Shown here one piece after another: positions 1-7,009 of a stretch of DNA of 39,541 nucleotides (the stretch's first letter is position 1; each line of letters starts with the position of its first letter). The translations under genes and the position numbers were made by a program. The stretch lies in assembly GCA_003220685.1 (NCBI GenBank), contig QHTE01000012.1, forward strand, positions 1 through 39,541, written 5' to 3'. This stretch comes from Candidatus Rokuibacteriota bacterium (GTDB taxonomy: Bacteria; Methylomirabilota; Methylomirabilia; Rokubacteriales; CSP1-6). The notes under the pieces are model-generated. The model was given only the letters and a program-made list of their open reading frames with translations, was not told the origin of the DNA and made no database searches.

Positions 1-684
1 GTGCTCGATCGCGCTGTCCTGCGCGGGTGGCTCACGCGGAACCCCGCGCGCGCCGTCAGCAAGCTGCGAGAAGACCGGGCGGCAATCGATCCGTTCTCGT
101 TCGACGAGGTCAAGACGCTCCTTGAGCACGGGTTCCGGACACCCGAGGACCGGCGCTACTTCACTGTCGCGTTCTTTACGGGCCTCCGGCCAAGCGAACA
201 GATCGCGGCCGAGTGGGAGGCGGTGGATTGGATCTCGCGCCCGCCGCTGATCGGAGTCCTGGCTGCCGTCAGTCCGCGCGGCGGGCGGGGCCGGACCAAG
301 ACCGAAGCCTCGAAGCGCTACGTCGAGATGGTCCCGATGGTCCAGCATGCGCTTCGCGAGCAACGGGCCGCGAGCCAGCTGCGGAGCAGCTACATCTTTC
401 CGAGCCGCACCGGTGGGCCGCTGAACATCACCAACGTCCGCGAGCGCGTGTGGAAGCCCGCGCTCCGGCGCGCGGGTCTTCGCTACCGGACGATGTACCA
501 GACCCGGCACACTTTTGCGACGCTCGCGCTCCAGAGCAGCGAGCAGATCGGGTGGGTCTCGAAGCAGCTCGGCCACACGAGCGACGAGATGGTGATCCGG
601 CACTACGCAAAGTTCATCCCGAACCTTACGCGGCAGGACGGGTCTGCGCTCGCAAAGGTAATGCAGGAGCAAGGCTTGGCATAG
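1..684 (+). CDS. Tyrosine-type site-specific integrase, 5' end cut by window edge
   Basis: C-terminal catalytic domain of a phage/genomic-island integrase, which cuts and rejoins DNA at attachment sites. Visible catalytic residues, numbered from base 1, are R63 (TGLRPSE), K100 (RTKTEASKR), R169 in YQTRHTFAT, H192 (LGHTS) and nucleophile Y202 (RHYAKF). The histidine usual two residues before the second Arg box is Y166, a variant I know from Arm-domain integrases of this type, so activity is not excluded. Only 227 residues are visible. The N-terminal Arm domain and most of the core-binding domain are missing because the frame is open at base 1, so the GTG there is probably not the true start. 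A strong terminator follows, and a tRNA-Gly gene lies 580 bases downstream with its 3' end facing the integrase. This is the usual geometry of an element inserted in a tRNA gene. Confidence 0.9.
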   Translation: MLDRAVLRGWLTRNPARAVSKLREDRAAIDPFSFDEVKTLLEHGFRTPEDRRYFTVAFFTGLRPSEQIAAEWEAVDWISRPPLIGVLAAVSPRGGRGRTKTEASKRYVEMVPMVQHALREQRAASQLRSSYIFPSRTGGPLNITNVRERVWKPALRRAGLRYRTMYQTRHTFATLALQSSEQIGWVSKQLGHTSDEMVIRHYAKFIPNLTRQDGSALAKVMQEQGLA

Positions 685-719
685 GGAGATCGGCGTGATA
701 GGTTTAATGGCGACTTGCC

Positions 720-762
720 CCCCGCTCGACACGCCGAAAGGCCTCGGGCGGGGTTATTTTTT
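720..762 (+). terminator. Rho-independent terminator after the integrase
   Basis: A 10-bp stem, CCCCGCTCGA (720-729) with TCGGGCGGGG (744-753), has one G-T wobble. It encloses a small GCC-GAAA-GGC hairpin and is followed by TTATTTTTT (754-762). It lies 36 bases after the integrase stop codon and is the only hairpin in the window with a clear T-tract. Confidence 0.8.
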
Positions 763-776
763 GCCCGGAGCACCGC

Positions 777-1148
777 CTGCCGCCTGAGCCGACCACCAAA
801 CGCGCTGTTATCTTCGTCGATGGCCAGAACCTCTTTCACGCCGCCCGCGAGGCGTTCGGCTACACCTACCCCAACTACGACGTCCTCGCCCTGGCCGATG
901 CGGTTTGTCACCGTGGCGAGTACGACGTGGCCGTCATCCTGAGCCAGGACCAGGACTTCTCAGAAGTCGCGGAGGAGATCAGGGTGATTGCCCAAGAACG
1001 GAGCTGGTGGATCAAGGTTGCCTCCGCGTATCCCCTCAGCCCCACCACTCGAAACCGGCGTGGCATCAACAGGACCGATTGGCTCCCGATCAACCGCGTA
1101 ATGTACGACGGCTGTCTCGATCGCCGCGATTACCGCCCACCCAGGTAG
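777..1148 (+). pseudogene. Decayed NYN-domain (LabA/PIN-like) protein with internal deletion
   Basis: The frame reads LPPEPTTKRAVIFVDGQN at its start, the conserved first strand of NYN-domain ribonuclease-like proteins with the first acidic residue, and later SQDQDFSEVAEEI, the second acidic motif. Family members I know carry roughly 70-90 residues between these two blocks. Here ADAVC joins HRGEYDVAVILSQDQD directly, so the middle of the domain is missing without loss of frame. No ATG, GTG or TTG opens the frame before the first motif. A CTG at 777 sits 6 bases after a GGAG Shine-Dalgarno-like sequence (767-770), suggesting a lost ATG. A shortened protein could start at GTG 927. It lies between the integrase and the tRNA, so probably inside the inserted element. 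A naturally short NYN protein with a CTG start is the alternative. Confidence 0.6.
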
Positions 1149-1195
1149 TCGGCAGAGAGCCCGGGCCCAGGACTCACAGTGAGATTCGACGACGG

Positions 1196-1217
1196 AATGT
1201 CAGAAAAATGTCAGAAA
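1196..1217. repeat. Tandem 11-bp direct repeat beside the presumed attachment site
   Basis: AATGTCAGAAA occurs twice head to tail (1196-1206 and 1207-1217), 45 bases before the 3' end of tRNA-Gly. Its AT-richness stands out from the surroundings. Short direct repeats near an att core are typical integrase arm-binding sites. That role is inferred. Confidence 0.55.
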
Positions 1218-1222
1218 CTCAA

Positions 1223-1255
1223 CAGGGGGTTACGGGTTATTCCCGTAACCCCCTG
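1223..1255 (-). terminator. Perfect 14-bp hairpin just downstream of tRNA-Gly
   Basis: CAGGGGGTTACGGG (1223-1236) and CCCGTAACCCCCTG (1242-1255) are exact inverted copies around a 5-base loop. Read on the minus strand, the hairpin begins 6 bases after the tRNA CCA end and is followed by TTGAGTTTCTGACATTTTT, a broken T-rich stretch. It is probably the tRNA terminator. Because it lies at the presumed element junction, it could instead be a recombination or regulatory site. Confidence 0.55.
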
Positions 1256-1261
1256 AAGAAT

Positions 1262-1336
1262 TGGAGCGGCCGACCGGATTCGAACCGGCGACGTCCAGCT
1301 TGGGAAGCTGGCATTCTGCCACTGAATTACGGCCGC
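1262..1336 (-). tRNA. tRNA-Gly, anticodon CCC
   Basis: The minus strand folds into a complete cloverleaf. The acceptor stem is GCGGCCG/CGGCCGC and the anticodon stem CCAGC/GCTGG, with loop TTCCCAA giving anticodon CCC (reads GGG). The T-arm contains GGTTCGAATCC, and the CCA end is encoded. A TAAGAT hexamer 12 bases upstream (complement of 1349-1354) may be the -10 box. The 3' end faces the integrase at 1-684, making this tRNA the likely insertion target. Confidence 0.95.
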
Positions 1337-1371
1337 CCGGCGCCTCCTATCTTACACCGATCGATCCCGCG

Positions 1372-2922
1372 CTATTTGCCGTCCTTGAGCGACATGGTGT
1401 ACGCCTGCAGCACCTCGTCGCTGCGCGCCTTCCAGTTCAGGCGCTTGGCGACGCCGTAGAGGTCGATCTGCTGGTAGAGCGGCACCGCCGGCATCTCCTC
1501 GACCCAGAGCCGGTTGATGCGGTGATACTGCTCCAGGCGCTTCTTTTCGTCCATGATCGCCTGGGCCTCGTCGACCATCCGGTTGAATTCCTCGTTGTGC
1601 CAGTTCACGAAGATGCCCGGCGACTTGAACAGCGGCCCGTAGATGCTGTCGGCGTCCATGGTCGGGCTGCCCCAGCCGATCAGCCACACCGGTCCCGCCT
1701 TGTGGACGTAGACCATGTTGTTCAGATAGGTGACGAAGTCGTACGTGCGCAGGGTGGTCTTGATGCCGGCCTTCGTGAGCTGGCCGGTCACCGCCTCGGC
1801 CACCTCGGCATCGCGCACGTAGCGGCCGCGCGGGCCGTGCAGGGTGATCTCGACGCCGCTCGCGAAGCCGGCGTCGGCCAGGAGCTTCTTGGCCAGGGCC
1901 ACGTCCTGCTTGATGGGCTGGAGCTTGGGATCGTAGCCGAAGTGCATCGACGGCAGCATCGTCGCGACCCGCACGCCCTTGCCGTCGAGCACCGTCTTGA
2001 TGATCTCGTCGGCGTCGATCGCGTAGGCGATGGCCTGACGAACTCGCTTGTCGGCGGTCGGCCCGTTGTAGGGGCCGGTCGGCTTGTGCTGCGCGTCCAT
2101 CTGGTGCACGTAGAACATGAGCTGGATCGTGCGGATCGACGGCGCCGTCGAGAGGAAGAGCTTGGGATGCTTGTCGATGATCACGCCGAGGTGCGGCGGG
2201 ATGTTCACCGCCAGATCGATCTCGCCGTTCTGTAGCGCCGCCACCCGCACCGCGTCGTCGGGGATGGGGCGGAAGACGACCGTCTTGACCTGCGGAGCGC
2301 CGCGCCAGTACGCGTCGTTGGCCTCGAGGACGAGCTCCTCGTCCTTCGACCAGCGGACGAACTTGTACGGGCCGGTGCCGATGGGCTTCTTCGAGAAATC
2401 CGCGGTCTCCTTCCCCGCCGACTCCTTGGGCGGCAGCATCCCGCTCTGCGGGAACGTCATCACCGGAACGAACGTCGGCCAGGGTTTCTTCGTATGCACG
2501 CGGATCGTGTACGGATCCACGATCTCCACCCGGTCGATCGGCGCGAAGAAGGTCGAGCCGCGCAGCTTGCCCTGTCCATGCCCCAACCGCTCGAGGGTGA
2601 ATTTGGCCGAGTCGGCGTTGAACTCTTCCCCGTTGTGGAACTTGACGCCCTTGCGCAGCTTGACTTCCCAGGCCGACGGCGGAATGAACCTCGGCATCTC
2701 GGTGGCGAGGCTCGGAACGATCTTCAGATTGGGGTCGCGCTCGTACAGCGTGTCGAAGATGTGGCGCCCGACGTTCGAGGCGGGCGTCTCCGACTGATTG
2801 GCCATGTCGAGGGTTGTCGGATCGACGCCCTGGGCGATGACGACCTTGCCGGCCGGTGCGGCGCCGGCCGGCATTGGCAGCAGCAGGACGGCGACGGCCA
2901 TGATGGTTGTCCACGCGATCAT
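1372..2922 (-). CDS. ABC transporter substrate-binding protein, peptide/nickel type (SBP family 5)
   Basis: This 516-residue exported binding protein would capture oligopeptides or similar ligands for an ABC importer. Residues 1-22 form a signal peptide (hydrophobic AVAVLLLP, then AGAAPAG). The mature part opens with the family pattern VIAQGVDPTTLD, followed by LYERDPNLKIVPSLATE and LRKGVKFHNGEEFNADS, all typical of DppA/OppA-like proteins. Length is usual. The ATG at 2922 has a strong Shine-Dalgarno (GGAGGAGG) and a 7-bp leader hairpin further upstream. No permease or ATPase gene lies nearby, so its transporter must be encoded elsewhere or it is an orphan. The ligand cannot be told from sequence. 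Confidence 0.93.
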   Translation of the reverse strand: MIAWTTIMAVAVLLLPMPAGAAPAGKVVIAQGVDPTTLDMANQSETPASNVGRHIFDTLYERDPNLKIVPSLATEMPRFIPPSAWEVKLRKGVKFHNGEEFNADSAKFTLERLGHGQGKLRGSTFFAPIDRVEIVDPYTIRVHTKKPWPTFVPVMTFPQSGMLPPKESAGKETADFSKKPIGTGPYKFVRWSKDEELVLEANDAYWRGAPQVKTVVFRPIPDDAVRVAALQNGEIDLAVNIPPHLGVIIDKHPKLFLSTAPSIRTIQLMFYVHQMDAQHKPTGPYNGPTADKRVRQAIAYAIDADEIIKTVLDGKGVRVATMLPSMHFGYDPKLQPIKQDVALAKKLLADAGFASGVEITLHGPRGRYVRDAEVAEAVTGQLTKAGIKTTLRTYDFVTYLNNMVYVHKAGPVWLIGWGSPTMDADSIYGPLFKSPGIFVNWHNEEFNRMVDEAQAIMDEKKRLEQYHRINRLWVEEMPAVPLYQQIDLYGVAKRLNWKARSDEVLQAYTMSLKDGK

Positions 2923-2939
2923 CTGGAGCCTCCTCCAAG

Positions 2940-2956
2940 CCTCTCGGAACGAGAGG
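2940..2956 (-). promoter_or_regulatory. Short perfect hairpin in the leader of the binding-protein gene
   Basis: CCTCTCG (2940-2946) and CGAGAGG (2950-2956) pair around a 3-base loop, about 18 bases before the binding-protein start and 20 bases after the stop of the CCA-type gene. No T-tract follows. It could attenuate readthrough from upstream or stabilise the leader. The role is unknown. Confidence 0.35.
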
Positions 2957-2976
2957 TGAGATTCCTCAAGGTCCCG

Positions 2977-4482
2977 CTACTCTAGGGGTTCGCTCGCGGG
3001 CGAGTCAAGGTAGGCGAGCGCCTGCTCGCGCGTGGCGACGAGCCCGAGGCTCTGGGCCTCGCGCGCGCGCTCGAGCAGGCGGCCCACCTCGGGACCGGGC
3101 GGAATGCCGAAGTGGGCCATGACGTCGTCACCCCGCACGAGAGGCGCCGCCGCGGCCCCGGCGCGCGGCGTCTCTTCCCATCCTTCGAGGAGGTCGCGCA
3201 CGACCGTCGCTCTGCGCCAGACGGCACGCGGCGACACCCCCGTCACGGCGGCGGCGTCGACCAGGGTCAACAGCAGCAGATCCCGCGTCTCCTCGCCGAG
3301 ATCCCGGTAGAAGCGATAGCGCGCGCGCGGCGTCACGCCCCCGGACGCCGCCAGGTGTCCCGGGCGCAGATGATGGCGAACGAGCTTCTCCAGGACCCCG
3401 CGGGCGCGCCCGGGAAGCCGGAGCCGCTCGGCGATGTCGCGCGCGCGCGCGGCGCCCCGCACGTCGTGCTCGAAGAAGCGGATGCGGCCCTCGATCAGCC
3501 GGCGCGTCTCGGGCTTGGAGACGTCGTGGAGCAGCGCCGCCAGCTTGAGGATCTGGGCGCGCCGCACGCCGCCGCCGAGCTCCTCGGCCGCGTGCGCCGC
3601 GAGCTCGTCGCCGAACGGCCGGAGCTCGCGCAGGCGCTCGAGCAACGCGTCGGCCCCGGCGACCGCGCGCAGCGAGTGCTCGAGCACCGGGAACCGGTGC
3701 GGCGCCGGCTGCGTCGAGCCGCGCATCGCGTCGACTTCCGGCACGATCACGCGCAGCAGACCGAGCGCGTCGAGCCGGCGCAGGGCAAGCGCGGCGCGCG
3801 GCAGTGCGAGCAGCGCGAGCAGCTCGTCGCGTACCCGCTCGGCGGCGACTCCGGCCAGCCCCGGCGCCGCGGAGCGGATCGCCCGCGCCGACTTCGCGGT
3901 CAGCCGGAATCCGAGCGCGGCCTCGAGCCGAACGCCGCGCAGCGTGCGGAGCGGATCCTCGGTGAGGACGCGCGGGTCGTGGACGCGGAGCCGGCGCGCC
4001 CGGAGGTCGGCGAGCCCGCCGGTGGGATCGATGATGGCCGCGCGCCCTCGGCTCAGGAGCTCGCGCACCGGGACCGCGAGGGCGTTCACGGTGAAGTCGC
4101 GCGCGGCCAGGTCGGCCTCGAGGGTCGGCGCGCGCCAGTCCGTCACGTCGAGGCACGTCCCGCGCGCGAGCACGCGCGCGGCGCCGCGCTCCGGGTCGAG
4201 CGGCACGAACGCGCCGCCGAGGCGCGCCGCCACACGGGCGGCGAGGTCGAGCGCGCCCGATTCGACCGCGACGTCGAGATCGGCGGGCCCCGCGGCTCGG
4301 GCCGGCGCGAGCCTCGCGTCGCGCACCGCGCCTCCGACGAGCATCGGCGACCGCGAGCGGCCGGCGGCCGACTGGACGGCGCGCAGCAATGCGCGCGCGG
4401 ACGGGGCGAGGCGCTCGAGCTCGAAGACGGCCGGGCTCACGACTCGAGGTCGCCGGGGCCGGCGGCCGGGCACGCCAACCAC
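2977..4482 (-). CDS. CCA tRNA nucleotidyltransferase / poly(A) polymerase family with HD domain
   Basis: Class II nucleotidyltransferase of 501 residues that would add CCA, or A tails, to RNA 3' ends in the cytoplasm. The head domain shows LVGGAVRD (residues 49-55), the metal-binding pair D68/D70 in DLDVAV and the RDFTVNALAV motif, followed by DPLRTLRGVRLEAALGF. A C-terminal HD domain carries LLHDVSKPETR (near residue 316) and a later RHHLRPGH. This tail domain resembles E. coli-type CCA enzymes. Whether it adds CCA or poly(A) cannot be decided by eye; the nearby tRNA already encodes CCA, which does not rule out a repair role. The GTG at 4482 lies 3 bases after the stop of the upstream KaiC-like gene. 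Internal GTG starts near residues 14-15 are possible. Confidence 0.88.
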   Translation of the reverse strand: MVGVPGRRPRRPRVVSPAVFELERLAPSARALLRAVQSAAGRSRSPMLVGGAVRDARLAPARAAGPADLDVAVESGALDLAARVAARLGGAFVPLDPERGAARVLARGTCLDVTDWRAPTLEADLAARDFTVNALAVPVRELLSRGRAAIIDPTGGLADLRARRLRVHDPRVLTEDPLRTLRGVRLEAALGFRLTAKSARAIRSAAPGLAGVAAERVRDELLALLALPRAALALRRLDALGLLRVIVPEVDAMRGSTQPAPHRFPVLEHSLRAVAGADALLERLRELRPFGDELAAHAAEELGGGVRRAQILKLAALLHDVSKPETRRLIEGRIRFFEHDVRGAARARDIAERLRLPGRARGVLEKLVRHHLRPGHLAASGGVTPRARYRFYRDLGEETRDLLLLTLVDAAAVTGVSPRAVWRRATVVRDLLEGWEETPRAGAAAAPLVRGDDVMAHFGIPPGPEVGRLLERAREAQSLGLVATREQALAYLDSPASEPLE

Positions 4483-4485
4483 GCG

Positions 4486-5373
4486 CTACCCGAGCTCGAT
4501 GCCTCGAGCTCCGATCCGGTACTCGACGATCTCGTCGCTCATCGCGCTGCCCCGATGCTTGACGACGCAGAGCATGCGGGCCAGCCGGTTGCCGACCCGC
4601 TCGCTGCCGAGGACCAGGATCGTGTTGGCGGTGGCGCCGATGTCGCCGGTGGCGACCTTACGCGCCAGCAGGTCCTCGAGTCGCGTCTCCTCCGTCGTCA
4701 CCAGGAGCATGGTCGTGAGCGCGCTGTGGTCGTAGCGGTGCGAGTCGATGAACTCCCGATGCTTCCACACCGGCAGGCAGATCTCTATCCCGAGCGTCTC
4801 GGCGTCCCGATGGATGGTCTTGCGGTAGAGCTCGTCGAAGACGAAGAACTGGATCGAGTCGGCGGGTGAATCCATCGGCTCGACGCCGTCGACCACGATC
4901 CGCCGCGTGCCGGCCGCGCAGTGGAAATAGACGAACGGCCGCACGGTGTAGAGGGCGTGATTGTAGGTGGCCTTCCAGTTCCAGTCGAACTCCCAGCCGC
5001 CGTCTTGTGTGGGCACCTGGAAGTCGCGGACCCGTCCCACCCACCTGAGCGTGTTCGAGTAGCTCGCGTCCATCTGACCCGGCGGCGGATAGGGATCGGT
5101 CATCGGCGTGACGGTGTGCGTCCACGGCGTGAGCGACCAGTTGAAGAGGCGCGCCGCGTACTCGTCGTGCTGCTGCGAGTCGCCGCGACCGTTCAGGTCG
5201 AGGATGACGCCGCGCGCGCCGTCGGCGATCCGCCCGTGGTCGGCGAACGTGAGCCCGAGGTGGGTCTTGCCGATTCCGGTCGCGCCGTACACGACGGTGA
5301 GCGTGCCGGGCCAGAGGCCGCCGTCGAGCATCGCATCGAGCTTGGGAATGCCGGTCGAGACGCGCGGGGTCAC
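4486..5373 (-). CDS. KaiC/RecA-superfamily ATPase
   Basis: Single-domain P-loop ATPase of 295 residues. STGIPKLDAMLDGGLWPGTL followed by Walker A GATGIGKT (about residues 29-36) is the classic KaiC/RadA-like opening. RIVVDGVEP is the likely Walker B strand. The middle (residues 85-150) is rich in Trp, Tyr and Pro and unlike circadian KaiC, and there is no second KaiC domain, so a clock role is not implied. It is encoded 12 bases downstream of the DNA ligase and 3 bases upstream of the CCA-type gene, which suggests one nucleic-acid-related transcript. Its substrate and partner are unknown. The GTG at 5373 gives the canonical short N-terminus. Confidence 0.8.
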   Translation of the reverse strand: MTPRVSTGIPKLDAMLDGGLWPGTLTVVYGATGIGKTHLGLTFADHGRIADGARGVILDLNGRGDSQQHDEYAARLFNWSLTPWTHTVTPMTDPYPPPGQMDASYSNTLRWVGRVRDFQVPTQDGGWEFDWNWKATYNHALYTVRPFVYFHCAAGTRRIVVDGVEPMDSPADSIQFFVFDELYRKTIHRDAETLGIEICLPVWKHREFIDSHRYDHSALTTMLLVTTEETRLEDLLARKVATGDIGATANTILVLGSERVGNRLARMLCVVKHRGSAMSDEIVEYRIGARGIELG

Positions 5374-5384
5374 GGGCGCCGATT

Positions 5385-6950
5385 CTACACCGAGCGGCCC
5401 TTGGTCGCGAATTGCCGCTCGTAGAGCAGGCGCAGCTCCTCGAGCGTCGTGGCCTGGCCGGGCGCCTTGTCGTCACGGATCCGCGTGATCCGCGCGAACC
5501 GGAGCGCCATGCCGGAGCGATAGGTCGGGCTTTTCTGGATCTCGTTGTAGGCGACCTCGACGACGACTTCCGGCCGTACCCGCACGGTGTAGCCGTCGTC
5601 GCTCACGGCCAGCGCCCAGAGACGCTCGGTCATCTCGACGAACTGCCGGTCGGTGAGCCCCTTGAAGGTCTTGCCCACGTCCGCGTACGTGTCGGCATCG
5701 CGCACCGCGAGATGGTAGTTGGAGAGCCACTGACTGCGGCGCCCCGAGCCCCGGTCCACGGCGATGATCACGCAATCGACGGTCTCCGCGACCTTCAGCT
5801 TGAACCATCGCTTGCCGCGGCCGCCCGGCTCGTAGCTGCTTCGGAGATCCTTCGCCACGACACCCTCGTGGCCCGCGGCGAGCGCCCGGGCCCGGAACTC
5901 GCGCGCCGCCTCGGCCGCCGTCACCAGCGCGCGCTCGGCCAGATAGCGACCGCCGGTGATGGCGGTCAGCGCCTCCCAGCGGCGCGCGTAGGGCTCGTCG
6001 AGCAGCGAGCGGCCGTCGGCCATGAGGCAGTCGAAGAAATACAGGGTCAGCGGCATCTCGCGGACGAGCCGCTCCACCTCGTGGACCCGGCGGAACCGTC
6101 GCATCAGCTCCTGGAAGGGCAGCGGGCGCCCGGCGCCGTCTAGCGCCAGCACCTCGCCGTCGAGGATGAACGGCGCGGCCACCAGCTCGCGTCGTGCCGT
6201 CTCGACGACGTCCGGCAGGCTGCGCGTGACGTCGGAGAGACGGCGCGTCCAGATCGACACACGCTCCCCGTCGCGGTGGAGCTGGATCCGCGCGCCGTCG
6301 TACTTGTACTCGAGCGCCGAGGTGCCGCCGTGGGCCTCGAGCACCTCGTCGAAGTCTTCGCCGATCTGCGCCAGCATCGGCAGCAGCGGGACCCCCGGGC
6401 GCACGCTCGCCGACGTGAGTGCGGCCACCCCGCCCCGCGCCGCCAGGGCCGCTACCGCGGAGAGGTCGCCGAGCCGGAGCGCCGCGCGCCGCGTGCTCTC
6501 GAGCGGCGCCCCGAAGGCGCGCGCGACGGCCTCGAGCACGAGGCCGTCGGATACGCCGGTGCGCAGCTCGCCCACCATGATCCGCTGAATCGTCTCCCGC
6601 TCATCGGCCGATGCTCGTTTCGCGAGGGCGCGCAGCAGCTCGGCGCGCGTCCGGCGCGAGCCCGCGCCGGACGCCTCGGCGATGTCGGCGAACGCCGCCG
6701 CGACGTCCGCGAGGCTCAACGGCGGCCCCGCGCCCGCCGCCGCGTCGTCGACCGACGGCAGCCAGCGGACCCCGAGCACGCGCGGGTCCGACTGCGGAAA
6801 TGCCCGCCCGGTCAGGAACGCGACGGCGGTGGCCACTGCATCGGCAGGCAGCGCCCGCAGGTAGTCCGCGAGCAGCGCGAGCTTGTCGAGCCGGCCCGGG
6901 CTCGTGCGCAGCCGCCGGCAGAGATCCGCGAGCCGGGAGAGCTCGATCAT
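5385..6950 (-). CDS. ATP-dependent DNA ligase
   Basis: Ligase of 521 residues related to archaeal-type and bacterial LigB-like enzymes, sealing DNA nicks through a lysyl-AMP intermediate. An N-terminal helical domain (about 1-190) precedes the nucleotidyltransferase core. The core contains motif I EYKYDGARIQL with K216, motif IV FILDGEVLAL, and motif V EGVVAKDL with GKRWFKLK. An OB-fold domain closes the protein. I start at ATG 6950 because the ATG at 6962 lies inside a TATAAT hexamer (complement of 6961-6966) that looks like the -10 box. That start would lengthen the protein by four residues. This ATP enzyme probably acts in repair alongside an NAD-dependent LigA elsewhere. It leads a run with the KaiC-like and CCA-type genes. 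Confidence 0.92.
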   Translation of the reverse strand: MIELSRLADLCRRLRTSPGRLDKLALLADYLRALPADAVATAVAFLTGRAFPQSDPRVLGVRWLPSVDDAAAGAGPPLSLADVAAAFADIAEASGAGSRRTRAELLRALAKRASADERETIQRIMVGELRTGVSDGLVLEAVARAFGAPLESTRRAALRLGDLSAVAALAARGGVAALTSASVRPGVPLLPMLAQIGEDFDEVLEAHGGTSALEYKYDGARIQLHRDGERVSIWTRRLSDVTRSLPDVVETARRELVAAPFILDGEVLALDGAGRPLPFQELMRRFRRVHEVERLVREMPLTLYFFDCLMADGRSLLDEPYARRWEALTAITGGRYLAERALVTAAEAAREFRARALAAGHEGVVAKDLRSSYEPGGRGKRWFKLKVAETVDCVIIAVDRGSGRRSQWLSNYHLAVRDADTYADVGKTFKGLTDRQFVEMTERLWALAVSDDGYTVRVRPEVVVEVAYNEIQKSPTYRSGMALRFARITRIRDDKAPGQATTLEELRLLYERQFATKGRSV

Positions 6951-6973
6951 TCCGAAAATCATTATAAGTATTC

Positions 6974-7003
6974 TTGACTTGGCCTCCGCCGCGGCCCTAC
7001 TTT
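6974..7003 (+). promoter_or_regulatory. Candidate promoter of the HD-GYP gene
   Basis: TTGACT (6974-6979) is followed after 18 bases by TACTTT (6998-7003), and the ATG at 7010 lies 6 bases later, so the transcript would be leaderless or nearly so. The ligase gene's TATAAT lies back to back at 6966-6961 on the other strand, making this a compact divergent promoter region. Confidence 0.5.
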
Positions 7004-7009
7004 CGTTTT

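Noticed and set aside
4486..5373. Circadian clock function for the KaiC-like ATPase
   Set aside because: It has one ATPase domain, no kaiA or kaiB neighbour and an unusual middle region.
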